In this document: in pieces, positions 41,901 through 54,800 of the stretch
Layout of the letters: each line of letters opens with the position of its first letter
Position numbering within the stretch: position 1 is the first letter of the stretch
From: Lingula anatina
Taxonomy: Eukaryota > Brachiopoda > Lingulata > Lingulida > Lingulidae
Length of the DNA stretch: 64,000 nt
Reading direction: 5' to 3'
Assembly: GCF_001039355.2 (NCBI RefSeq)
Contig: NW_019774714.1
Coordinates: 267,093-331,092 of the forward strand
Made by a program: the position numbers and the translations under genes
Notes under the pieces: model-generated
Databases searched by the model: none
Told to the model about the DNA's origin: nothing
What the model saw: the letters and a program-made list of their open reading frames with translations, nothing else

Positions 41901-44900
41901 TTATTTATTTTAGAAACTGGTGTCAGAATATGATTTATTAATATATTTATATCCTCAAAGTAGAAGTAGTAGCAAAATTTATTTATTTATTTATTTTTTA
42001 TGGTGACAGCATGTTAAATATAAAATTATTTCCCCATGGCTGATATTAGGTAAACTAAAAATTACTGTCTGAAAACTACCAAGATGATAATGAAAAATAT
42101 TTATACATTAATAACATTATAACAGTCCTCATATTTTTCTAGAAATTAAAAGTCATCATATCTCGGCATCTTACGATGTCACCCTGGTTGACGCCACTCA
42201 GGATATTATTGTTCCACAGGTGAACTGTCAGTAAACTATAGATGCCAGTAATTAAGAGAACAATTAAAGAAATGTGCCATTTTAATGAAGGTTTGGTGAG
42301 GAAATGACACGGTATGTGCCCATTAAACAGCAGTTAATATCAGTGCTGTAATGAGACTGTTGGGGAGATCTGATAAGAGGAATTAGTAAAGAGGGTGACA
42401 GATAAGGAACATGGCTCAAGTCTGAAGGAAAAAGAGGTTTATGCAAGTGGACAGGGAGCTCCTGGTCAGAAGTTCACGACCTCTGATAAGCATCAATTAA
42501 ACTGAAGTTCTAGACCCATGGAGATAAGGCAGGGCTTGTATCAGATTCTTATCCTGCAGATCTTGTAAGTGTGGCCCCTCTCCATTAGACGTTAGAGAGA
42601 GATACATATTTAATTAACAAGTGTCTTGGTGCACAAGTCTTGGAGTGAATATGCACTGGTTCAAGTTTTGGAAACATTTCTTTGGTCTAATATCTCACTT
42701 GTATTGCCTTGTGCTGTATTGTATATTGGTGGTTAGGTTTTTGTTTTGTTGACTCCTCCCCCCCCCCCCCCACCCCAAACACACACACACACACACATAT
42801 CCACCCAGCCCCTCCCACCAGTGCACATGCACACATACACATGCACTCATAAATGCATGCACACTTATTTACACACATACCAACCTGCCTTTCTTCTCTC
42901 TGAACCCTTTAAACACTTGCTTTTTGATATAGCACCATGTTATGAGCGTATTACTGTGGTAAATATTAATAGTTCATATGACAGTTAACAGGGAAATGGA
43001 TAACTGTGTATGTGTGCGTGCATGTGTGTGTATGTGCATGTGCATGCTCGGACATACTCTATAAGGTAAAATGTTAATTATCTGCATTGACAGCTGCTTA
43101 CCTCTGCCAGATAGTTATATTGTCCCATTTAAACTGAAAGTTGCCTAAAAATAGCCAACAGATTTCTATGGATTCTTTGCTTGTTCTTGTAAAATAAAAC
43201 CTGCAGCTCTTCAAAAACATTCAGCTGTTGATACATACCTATGGCCTCTGTTGTCTAAGTAAGCTCACCCAGCTGTAATGGGACCACAATTATTTTTTTT
43301 AACTCTCAAATTAATCAATCAGGAGAAACAACTGAATCCTAAAAGATAATTGTGATGTTTTTTTAATTAATTTTTTGGACACAGGTAGGGATGGCTTTAA
43401 GAAGAAATAGGCTCGCATTGATCTTGTTCCGAGATATAAAATTCCTTAGATAAAAAAATATATATGTAGCACCTTGAAATATATTACAGCTTCAACTTTT
43501 GGTTTTGGTGTTTATCTTAGTCACCCTTCTATCTGTTAAAAGAAATGCAGACAATTGTCAGGTGTTCTGTGCTATGAGACCCACTGAGGTGTGACATGCC
43601 TGTGCATTTAACAGACAAAAGTTGGCAAAATTTAATGATAATCTCTCAGGTGCACTCCTTAAAGCTTTAGATTGTCTTCTCATCCTGAGTACATGTAACT
43701 GGAGTTAGGATGCAGTGACGCACCTTAGACACAGACAATAGGCGACCAGCAGCCATTATCTGCTGGGGCATTTGTTAAGACGCCATTAGGATAAGATGGT
43801 CGTGAGATAATGTTAATCAAGCTGGAGGGGAGAGGGGACGAAGAAAAGGGAGGGTAACAGTGGCACCCTAATTAAACAACACCAGGGAGAAAGTCCTTGT
43901 ATTGGCTCTTCAACCTGGAGTGTGGGAATGTAATCAAGTTTGAGTTAATCAGGTGTACTCTGTAAAAAACATTCACACTAAAATTGGTAATTGAATGAGC
44001 TGAAATTAAAATGAGTAATGGTGGGATGTTGACTCTCCAATCAAATGCTCCCATTCTGCTTTGTTCTCAGCAAGGAGAGGATACAATAGCGCACCTCTCT
44101 CGCTTTGATCTAACATCTTTTCATGAAAATCACTTCAAGTTATTTTTGGGACCTCTAAATGAATATGAGGGAGTAATTTATCAGGGTTATAATAAAAGAA
44201 GGCACTGGTGAGTGAATGGGAACTTGTTGTTGACGGAGAAACCAATAGACAAGTTGTGGTGCGTAAAGCTGGCCCAGTGAACCCTTTGTTAGCACAGGTT
44301 CTTGTTTTTGGATATGCCTATAGTCATAATGATGAAATGATTTGAAGACGCTCTGAAAAGGGGGTGTATGAGGCCCCCATTAATTGCAAATTGGAAGCAA
44401 ACTTAACACCTGTGCTTTGTGTCTCCATACCGCAGGGGCTGTGATTATTCAGGAAGTAAGTAGAGGGATTTATAACAAGTGTGACAGCCATCTTCTCTTT
44501 AAATAGGAGAAATTTCTGAACCTGGCCAGGGGTATTTGAATAGAAAATAAAGCCAGTTTATTATCAACAAGGATAATATTATCAGTATTTAGGGTGTATA
44601 TAATGTTGGGAAATGTTGTTTATTGAGCGTGTTGAAACAGAAAACACCACCATTGTCTCGTCTCTCTCTATCTCAATTATTACCAGCTATCTCAGGGAAA
44701 AGCTAATCGTACCTTGTCAACTGTAAAACAACTTAAAGTTTGTCATGTCTTGCTTCCATATGCAGGAACAAACCTGTTTGAACTGCCACAGGTTAATTAC
44801 TGCTGCCAGGTTGTTTTGTTGGGAAATAAATGAAAATTAGGATGGGTTTGATGTAGAAATGAACCCATTTCTCTAATTATTGTGATTATTGTTCTTTGCA

Positions 44901-47900
44901 ATGACCTATGCCAATTTACCTCAGTTACTCCAAGTGAAGATTGGATTACACAGAAATTTAAGATGCCATTTATACATATATTGTTCAATTTCGAAGAAAA
45001 TTTATGACAGATGATTAGGTATATGAAGATATTTTAATCAAGGTGTGGCTACTCTCACTTATCAGTATATGGCTGATGACAATACAAGAAAGACAAAAAT
45101 TGGTGATAAAAAAGACTAAAATTTGAACTATGTAAAGACTAGTACCCTTCATTTGTGTTTTTTTTATCTTTTATCTTAAATATTGTAACCCACCAGTTTT
45201 ATGGAGCTTTCCATTAAGTACTTCAGTGTGCCTCAAAATGTTTTTGCAAAATGTTTTGTAACTAGGAATAAATATCATAAAAGACAAATTCAGTTACATG
45301 AGGCTTGCTGTCAGTGAAAAATAAAAGAGCAAATTAAAAAAAAAAAATGAATGCAGAAATCAGTTTTAGATGGACTTATAACACAACTTTATTAAAACTT
45401 AAATTGTGAGGGGTATTGTGTTTGTTTATCTTTTTAATGGTGAAACTTTTAGAACAGGATCATTGAAAGTTCTTCTACACAAGTCTTTTTAATTTAAGAC
45501 ATTAAAATAATGTTTTTTTTTCTTTACATGATTGATAGACAGAATTAACGTACTGTGAAATAAGTTTATTATTTTCTCTTAGTATGAGATGGTATATAAG
45601 TACATCCTTAAACCACTAAATGTGGTGAAGAGTGAAAGGTCTTGAATACTTGGAAAAAATCTCTTTAAATACAATTTACTTTTCTCATAATCAGTATCAA
45701 CATACATAATGTGAAATAAATTCCTAATTTTTCTTCAAAATATACTAGAATAATGGGACAATAATCTCAATCATCTCAGTTAGATTGTTTGGAAGTTCTG
45801 AGAACCATTCAAAGGTGAATGCCCTTTCCTCACCTTGTGAATTATTGGTTGTCAACATGTTTTTCAACTTAATCATTTCCTAGTTGTACAGGAGGAGTTT
45901 GTTTGAAAATTTGGATGGTAAGGTGTAATCTGTTCTATTGCATACATTATTTTTCATTTAGCAGAGTTACATGTTTTTAGTGTTACAGCATGCATTTTGC
46001 GTGTTCTAATCTGCAAAAGAGATCACACTTCTCTGACAGAAGTGAGAAATATCACAATGTTTTTTAATATGCTGATATGCAGTCGCAAGCCTTACCATAA
46101 AAAGTTAAATATCGTATTAATACTTTTACATATTTATTATTATAGTGTGATAAAGAATGTTCTTTATTTTTCAAGATGGAGACCAGGTTGCTGACGATAT
46201 GGACATTAGTCAAGATGGAGAGGTGGTGAGAGAAGACACAGACAGCACACTAGAGTCCACAAATGGTAGGATAGCATTTCTCATAGAAAAGAAACCTTAT
46301 ATTTTGACGTCTGTACTCATTAGAGCTAAAATAATATGGAATCAACATAACGCCGAAAGAGAAGAGATTCTAAAAGTGGGGAAACCACTATTATGATGGT
46401 GATATTAGAAGCTTAAATGACAAAGTACATATGACATGATGTTAGACAATTATGTGTACAATAACAAATACAATTGGATACAAAAATACAGATGTACACT
46501 CATGGCTTGTATAGTATTTGGGATGATCAACTGGATTGGAGTCAAATATTCTTCCTGAGTACTAATATGAGATAAAAATTATTATATATGATTTAAGGAT
46601 AGCGTTAGCAAACTTCTGCTGAAAAATAAAACTTTTAAATTTGATTGTTGATGCCATCATTGACATGAATTCCTTTTTGCCTATTTTCATACATGTATAT
46701 AATTCTTTATTAACTCAAAACATATTATACAAATGGGTAACAACTTAAAAATATTTTGTATGAACTTTAATTCTTCTTTGGCTCTTTTGATAACAAGATC
46801 CATGCTAATTTTTTATTTATTTATTAATTAATTTATTTATTTATTTAAAAGCAGAAATGTGGATTTAATAAATGTATTTGAGTTTTGTGCCCATTATCAA
46901 TCACACAACTGGTCTTATTTCTTACTTTGATATATACCGTTAAAGCAACCAAAAGATCTTTTTGATTGGTTTGTCTTACACCCCATTTCCATAGATTTTT
47001 AGATCGATCTATCCCTGTGGGGAGTCTCACTAGATTACTGTCAGCTTGGCCGGCTTAAGCGTCTGACCCGCCTACTAAAAGCTGTAAAGGGGTAATTAAC
47101 TATGGTGCGCGCTCGTCTGACTGCAATTTAGCGTGAACCCCCAGGGAGTTAGGTCGATCTAAATTTTAATCCCTGGATCGATCTAAATCTCTGGAAATAC
47201 ACCCTTACTCTATATTCGAAAACAATCCTTTGTTTATATATGATTGACTGATTCAGATATGTTAAGTTTAACTTTGAAAATTTAAATGACTATTAGTTGC
47301 TTTTGGATTATATCATTATCATACACTGTATGAAAACATTCACTTTGTCAAACTGACAAAAACAAAATTTCCTGGGGTTCAAATATATTTTGATTGGACA
47401 AGAGTTGCAACAAATTAGTTTTGGAGTAAACTAAAACTTAGATGTTAAGGAATGAATTCTACATTCATATCAGTAAGTTTTGTTGCTTAATCCCATTAAA
47501 GATGGCAGTCATGTAGCAAACATTTTTAATTCTTAATTCATCAGCCTGAAAGTTAAGTTATGAGTACTTTTGAATGCGTGTCACAACCCACATAAACAGA
47601 CTGAGACCCTCTGCTATGTCACTTATTTTGCCCATCTCTTTCCTTTGAAGATGGCCCTAATTAAACCAATTTAATTTCAAGTGTTGAAAATAGAATGAAA
47701 GACACATTTATAATTTCCTTTCATTAATCACAAAAGGAGTTTGGGAACTCTTTACGTGAGAAAACAAGGAATATTTGTACGTGCTGATGGCTACAGATCA
47801 TTTGTCATCTCATCCTCAATCTTATGCTTTAAAAGGAGCAATAAAAAGAAAAAAAAAGATAATTAAATTTATAAACCAGTCATTTATTAATCATTAATTT

Positions 47901-48856
47901 CAGTCTGCCCTGACTTATACTCAGAGTATGTCTGACTTTGTCTGACTATATTAGTGTTCTTTGTAATATATACCAAAGTCACAGCAGGAATCAGGGTCAG
48001 CACTGAGAGTTATATTCTAAGGAGTTGATTAATTTTACTTGTAATCTCGGACTAATTACAAAATCTATAACACTAGGGCAGGGTGATTTGATTAAGATGA
48101 GAAAACTATGAGACAGCGGCAACCTTGGCTTCACACCTGAGAAAATAAATCTGATGTCTTTGCACTTTGTTTTTAGATTGTGCAGCCCAGCGTTATGGCG
48201 GGCGCATTGTGACTGATGAATGGCTGCAGTGTGCAGGGAAACAAACCATAATATTCTCAGTGTAGTCATTTCACTGAAAGCTGCAGATCAGTGGAGATGG
48301 TATGTGTGCCATTGTTCCAGCCTCTTACAGCAGAACAATGGGGAGGCACACCATTTCAATGGCGCTGAAATTTGATGTCGATTTCTCATTACGTTAATCA
48401 CAGACCCTTTCTAATTTAGCACACAGGAAAATGATCAGACTCGAGATTTTGAAGATTAATCAGTGCGTTCCTCTCCTCACCGCAGGAATGGCCGCCTACA
48501 AGTCAGAATGCTTGCTACCCATTGTGCCGGCAAGGGTTGTGAGCCTTATTAAGCACCAGAGCATCGTTAGTAATTAAGGAAAACATTGATTTTCGTAATT
48601 ATCTTGAACCGCCCCAGATGGTTCTCATCAGCCAGGCCATGTAGCGGGATTTTTTCAAGTATTTTTCAAGCCTGGTGGTTTAGACTCTCATCAAGTACTC
48701 TTAGTTAGATTAGGATATCCTGGGATGTTATTACTGCAGGGCACAGTCATAAGAAAGCTTGGGGCCCAGCACTGTATCCTGGCAAACTACACTTTACCAC
48801 GGCAACACCAATAAAATACATATCTCAATTTAAATGGCTGCAGACCTCAGTTACAT

Positions 48857-48893
<37 letters not shown>

Positions 48894-51800
48894 TTCTCAC
48901 TCACTCTCTCTTTCTCTCCTTTCTCCAATTCCTGTGCATCATGACTTAATGGGCACTGATATTTAAATGGGTTTCTATTATGTATTGATTTTTTGATGTT
49001 AATAACTCACGCAGTTAGGGCGGTCAGGTCATACTCGGCAGACAGAGACACTTGAAACTGATAATCAGGGCAGATCTTAAGCTGTGCTATGTTAAGAAGG
49101 CAGTCAGAGATGAAAATGTAGTGTTGCTGCTGTGTAAGGGATTGCAGCAGCCATGTTTGATAATCCATATTTAATGTGTTTGCCTTTGACTTGCGTTTGT
49201 TTGTTTGTTTGTTTGTTTGTTTGTTTGTTTGTTTGTTTGTTTGTTTGTTTAGATAGTGTTTGATCTCTCACTCTCAAACACACACATACACACACATTAA
49301 TGAAAAACTTCATATGAAGAGAAAAATAAGAACTTATCTCTCAGTAATAAAAATGACAGTCTAAACATAATGGCTTATGCTTTTACTTTCTTCTTTCATA
49401 TATTGGAAGAAAAGCATTTTATATTTATATGAATAAGAAATAAATGCTGTTAGAAATGATGGTGATGATATTAACAATGGCTCTCTTTTTGTTCTCTCCA
49501 GGTGCTACAGGGAACTCTCTAGACCATCACCAGATGTGTCCATTCTGTAACTACACGTGCAGTAGCGAGGTGCGCATGCACACACATGTTCTACAGCAAC
49601 ATAACAACCAGCAGCAGCAGCAACAACAACATCAGCAAGCGGCACCGTCTCAGTCCAGCCAGAGCCAGCCGTGTCCACTGTGCCAGGAGGCGTGTATGGA
49701 CACTCTGGCCATGGAGGGTCACCTGATGAAGGTTCACAATGTCAGCAAGGAGGGCATGCAGAGAATACTGTCCATGGTGGATGCGGTTCCGGCCTCTAAA
49801 CCTGACCATACAGTGGCGCCCTCTGAAGAGAGTAAGAGAGGAGATGATCCACAGCAGACGGCGGATGAACTGCAGGCTGACAACGGTGAGGAGAGCATGA
49901 AAGTCTATATCGTTGAAAACAAAATTCATGGTTCTTTTAAGGAATATGTAAATAAAAAAACATTTTTGGGACTTTAATAAGTATTAAAGTGGTAGCCTTT
50001 TTTCTTTTGCTGATTGTATTTATAAAGTAAAATGTTTGGTTCTTTTTGTTAATAAAGTTTTTAAAATATTTTTCAAGCAACTTACAAGCCTTCATGTAAG
50101 ACAATGTTTTGCATTGAAGAAAAAAATCTTAAAGATGTGTTCTATTTCTTGTTAACAATTTTTTGTCCTCTTTATCTTCATTTTGATCTCAAATAATTAA
50201 GAACAGTCTAGGAAAAAAATCAGAAGCGGTCTGTTTTGTGTGAAAAATGTTTCTCACCTTATCTTCAAATAACTAAGTAATTTTTAGTGGTGATAGTTAG
50301 TCCTAATTAGGCAATTTGAACTAGGAAGTAATTAGCAGCTTGTTTGAAGCTGCTTGATATGCAGTGGCAGTTGCAAGTAATTGTTCATTTGCAAATAGAA
50401 GTTAGTTGAAAAATATTTCTTCAGTGGAGATGTTGAAGGTAAATACCTCAAACTGTATACTAAATGTCAGCACACACACACACAAACACACACGCACACT
50501 AGATCCTAGAAATAGTATAGGAGTATAGGACTATGATCTCAACTGAATGCATCTACACTGAAGAAGTAATGTGATTTATGTTCATGTTTTGTTACTTAAT
50601 TGACGATTTGCACAACTGACAATCCATGAACTCCATACATACCTATAATGTGCATGTGTATGTATGGAGTGCAAGGATAGGTCTATTCTAGGTCTGAGGG
50701 AAAAAGAGATTTCTCATCTTTCAGCCATGTTTGTAGCAGTTAAAGACAAATTGACATTTTCAGACCAAAGAGAAAATGACATGATGGAATTTCATATTGT
50801 GTATTTTCTAGGTGCATCCCCAGACTTCATAAACCTGGAGCAACACCCCTTGAATGATGAATACCGCTGCCAGACATGCACCAAGACATTCCAGAACATC
50901 GACCTCCTGTACGCACACCAAAACGAGCTGGGTCACCTAGAGCTGAAGCAGACACCACGCGGACCCGGGTACCTTTGCTGGAAGAAAGGCTGTAACCAGT
51001 ACTTCAAGACGGCCCAGTCCCTTCAGGTTCACTTCAGAGAAATTCACGCCAAACGACAGCAGGCCGCCATATCTGAACGCCACGTCTATAAGTTTCGCTG
51101 CAGTCAGTGTAGCTTGGCGTTCAAAACCATGGAGAAGCTACAGCAGCACCAGCAGTACCACATGATCCGTGCTGCCACCAAATGCATAATATGTAACCGC
51201 AGCTTCCGTACTGTAGCCTCTATGCAGCAGCACATGGAGGCTGCTCACTTCGAGACCATGTCAGAGGCCGAGATAGCCGATTACCAGTCACGAATGGCTG
51301 CCAACCCACTGGTCATCCTGACCCAGCAACAACAGTCACTACAGCAACTGTCTAACAATCACCAAGATGACGAGGACAAAGATGATGTTCCTGGTGATCA
51401 TTTGGCTATAGATAACTCAGATGGAGCAAACATGGGAGAATCAGACATGACCAAATCTCCTTCTGTGGATGAGAATTCTTTGAGTCGAGGGGAAGATATG
51501 TTGGATGTGAACGACAACTCCAATGAGGCATCAAATGACTCGACCCAGTCAGACTTCGAGTACATCAACACTCAGGCATTTGCTGAGAACAGCTACAATG
51601 ACCCCACCAAGAAATACAAGTGTCATCGCTGTAAGGTTGGATTCTCCAAGCAGAGTTTCCTCAGTGCGCACAACAAAACCTTACTCCATCGCCGCGGTGA
51701 CAAGCTGAGTTACCCCATGGAGAAATACCTGGACCCCAACAGACCATTCAAGTGTGAGACCTGTAAGGAGTCATTTACACAGAAAAACATACTTCTGGTT

Positions 51801-54800
51801 CACTACAACTCGGTGTCGCACCTCCATAAGCTAAAGCAGCAACAACAGCATTTTGAAGGAACACAGGGTAACAGCTCCTCAGCCACCAGCCCCCTCACCC
51901 CTAGCAGTTCAAGCCCTCCTGGGACATCTACTGGGGTCTCTCTGGGCACCTCCATCGTAGGGAGCTCACACCCTACAACTTCTGCCCTGGCTGCAGCGCC
52001 CTCTTCAGGGTTGACAGCACCAACATCATCCACATCTCCCATGCCCAGCAGCCCTGCCCTATCAGGCAATCAGACAGAGGATAAGAAGCCATACAAGTGT
52101 AACATATGTAAGGTTGCCTACAGCCAGAGCTCCACTCTTGATATCCACATCCGCTCAGTGTTACATCAGACCAGGGCTTCCAAGCTGCAGGAGCTGGCCA
52201 TGACAGGCCAGGTGGACCTCTCACAGCCTCTGTTTGAGCAGCCAGACCAGCAGTCCAAAACCCAGCAGCACCATAAGAAAGTGCTGGCGGAGATGCTGCA
52301 ACAGAAGGCGCAAGCTGCTCAATCCCCAGCCGCGTCATCGGCCACCTCCTCCTCCTCCATTGTTGCTCAGCCTCCAGTATTAACACAGGGTATGTCCAGC
52401 ACCTTAGGTGAATCGAGCTCACAGATACACCGGAATAGAATTTCTCAGCCCGAGAGCATGCAACATGACCTGCATCCCCCCAGCACCCCAAAAGTACCCA
52501 AAATGTCTGCAATCTCGGAGCAGGGGGAGAGAGCCATCACCAGCAGTGAGGCTGCCGGACACCCTCCCATGCATGTGTGCACAAAGTGCAACTCCATCTT
52601 TAACTCCCATGAGGTTCTGGTCCAGCACCAGCAGATGTATTGCTACTTCCAGCCACCTCTCACCAGAGGGATACGCATACAAGCACAGCGCAGTCTCCTG
52701 GAGAACTTTGGCTTTGACTGCGTCATGCAGTTTAATGAGTACAACCAGAAGAGGAAAGTCGTTGAGAAGAAGGAAGAGAGCGAACAGGAAGCTGACAAAG
52801 AGAAGGAGGACGAGGAGAGGAAGGAAAAGGTGGACAGCAAAAGCGGAGTTAAAGAAGTGAAGATGGACCTGCCAGAGATCAACAAGTGCGAATGTTTGAC
52901 ATGCGGGAAGCAGTTCTCCAGTCTGTGGGTGCTCAAGGCGCATCAGGAGGAGATCCACAAGGAGCTGGTGCCAACAAATTATGTGGAACGTATCGGAGAT
53001 GACTTCAGAGAGGACTATGAGAAAAAATGCCAGACTGCTCTGCAGGATGACGTATTTGTGGCCACTTCAGCTAGCCCCAGCACTAGCCAGGCAGAAGCAG
53101 TGTTGCAGTCCCAAGCCCAGAACATGGCTCCCCTGACCCCCTCGGCCCTGGACATGGCCCACCTAGCACAGATGCCCATGTTTGGCATGTTGCCCTTTGG
53201 CCCCCTTGGAATGCCCATGATGATGAACATGATGCCACCCCTGGGTCTTCACATGATGCCTGGGATGGACGGGTTCACTCCCCCAGGGTTCCTCCCAATG
53301 CTGGACCCCAACTTAATGGCTGCACAGAAACAGCAGCACCAGCAGCAGCAGCAACAACAACAGCAGCAGCAGCAACAACAGCTAGCTGCTCAGCAACAGA
53401 AGAGAGCACGCACACGCATCAACGACGAACAGCTGAAGATCTTACGAGCTCATTTTGACATCAATAACTCCCCCAGCGAGGAGCAAATAATTGCCATGTC
53501 AGAGCAGAGCGGACTGCCACAGAAAGTCATAAAACACTGGTTCAGGAACACACTGTTTAAAGAGAGGCAGAGGAACAAGGACTCTCCATACAACTTCAGT
53601 GTACCACCCCAGACCACTCTGAACCTAGCAGAGTATGAAAAGACGGGCAACCTCAGCCCCAAGTCCTCTGAGAATGATGACCGAGATAAACACGATACTC
53701 TGATATCCAATGATGAGTCTGATGATGATGGCATGTCCAGTATTGCAGATGACCCTTGTCCTTCCACCCCTACAACCCCAGGGCCCTCGTCATTGGGTCA
53801 TAACAGGATGTCAATCAGTGCCGCATTTGGACTGCCCCCTATGTCAAGAGAGGACCATTCCACACCATTCAGTAAGTCTTCACACTATATGATGAGCAGC
53901 ACTCCTACACAGAACCATGACCAGCGTGCACGCGTTACCACACCCTCTGATGATTATTCAGATGACACCAATCATAGTCTAAGTGGATCTGGAAAACGTG
54001 CTAATCGCACACGATTTACTGACTACCAGCTGAAGGTTTTACAAGATAGTTTTGAGCAGAATGCCTACCCTAAAGATGATGAATTGGAGCACCTCTCCAA
54101 GGTGTTAAACCTCAGCCCCAGGGTCATTGTGGTGTGGTTTCAGAATGCGAGACAGAAAGCCAGGAAAAATTATGAAAATCAGCCACAAGTTGAGATTGAA
54201 GATACCGACGGAAATCGTTACCAGCGCACGCCTGGGCTTAATTACCAGTGTAAGAAATGCCTGACTGTGTTCCAGCGTTATTATGAGCTCATTAAGCACC
54301 AGAAGAAGTACTGCTATAAGGATGAGGATATTTCATTAGCACAGGCATTTGGCATAGCAGATGAGGACACAAACTCAACTGGCAGTTCCAATCAGAGTGA
54401 GGCAGAACAGGGAGACCACAGTGACAGCAAAATTAGAGAACGAAGGCAGTCTGCGTCATCTGGGAAAGAAGAGGCCAACTTCAGTTGTGAAAAGTGTAAT
54501 TTGTCATTCACACGCTTTGATTTGTGGAGAGAACATCAGAATGTTCATTTAATGAATCCTAACTTGTTTCCAGCATATCCACCAGACAGTGCATTTGCTA
54601 TGCTACAGACTGTGGCCAGCCAGCACCGGGAAGACAAGATGGGCAACAAACGCAAGGCCTCTGAGGTCTCCATGGATGAAGATGATGAGAGGGATGATGG
54701 ACAGCCCAGAGACAAGCGCCTCCGCACCACCATCCTCCCAGAGCAGTTGGACTATCTGTATCAGAAATACCAACTGGACTGTAACCCCAGTAGAAAACAG

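Larger units (their letters stand above)
32853..46175 (+). other. ZFHX intron 1 (13.3 kb)
   Basis: Bounded by GTGAGT and TTTTTCAAG, phase 1. No ORF inside has protein-like character. It carries a TG tract plus 17-G run at 32,891-32,922, a tandem 20-mer at 36,001-36,040, a foldback at 38,691-38,846, and C-rich/CA repeats at about 42,759-42,797. Its length leaves room for enhancers or an alternative promoter; vertebrate ATBF1 has a shorter isoform lacking the N-terminus, but I see no promoter signal here that I could defend. Confidence 0.85.
46266..49501 (+). other. ZFHX intron 2 (3.2 kb)
   Basis: Donor GTAGGA, acceptor TCTCTCCAG. It contains a MITE-like insertion at 46,984-47,197, a CT microsatellite at about 48,861-48,890 and a (GTTT)n run at about 49,195-49,250. 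About 48,000-48,800 is less repetitive, but I see no gene in it. Confidence 0.85.

Noticed and set aside
49444-49501. ATG at 49,444 as an independent gene start
   Set aside because: This part precedes a clear TCTCTCCAG acceptor and codes for hydrophobic chance sequence. The exon 3 frame joins exon 2 perfectly at 49,502.
50664-50811. ATG at 50,664 as the start of a 1,839-codon gene
   Set aside because: The frame is open through the end of intron 3 by chance. The acceptor TATTTTCTAG at 50,802-50,811 and the phase match to exon 3 show that coding resumes at 50,812.
51973-52958. Minus-strand ORFs of up to 179 codons within exon 4
   Set aside because: They lie wholly opposite well-supported finger-coding sequence and are shadows of its codon usage.
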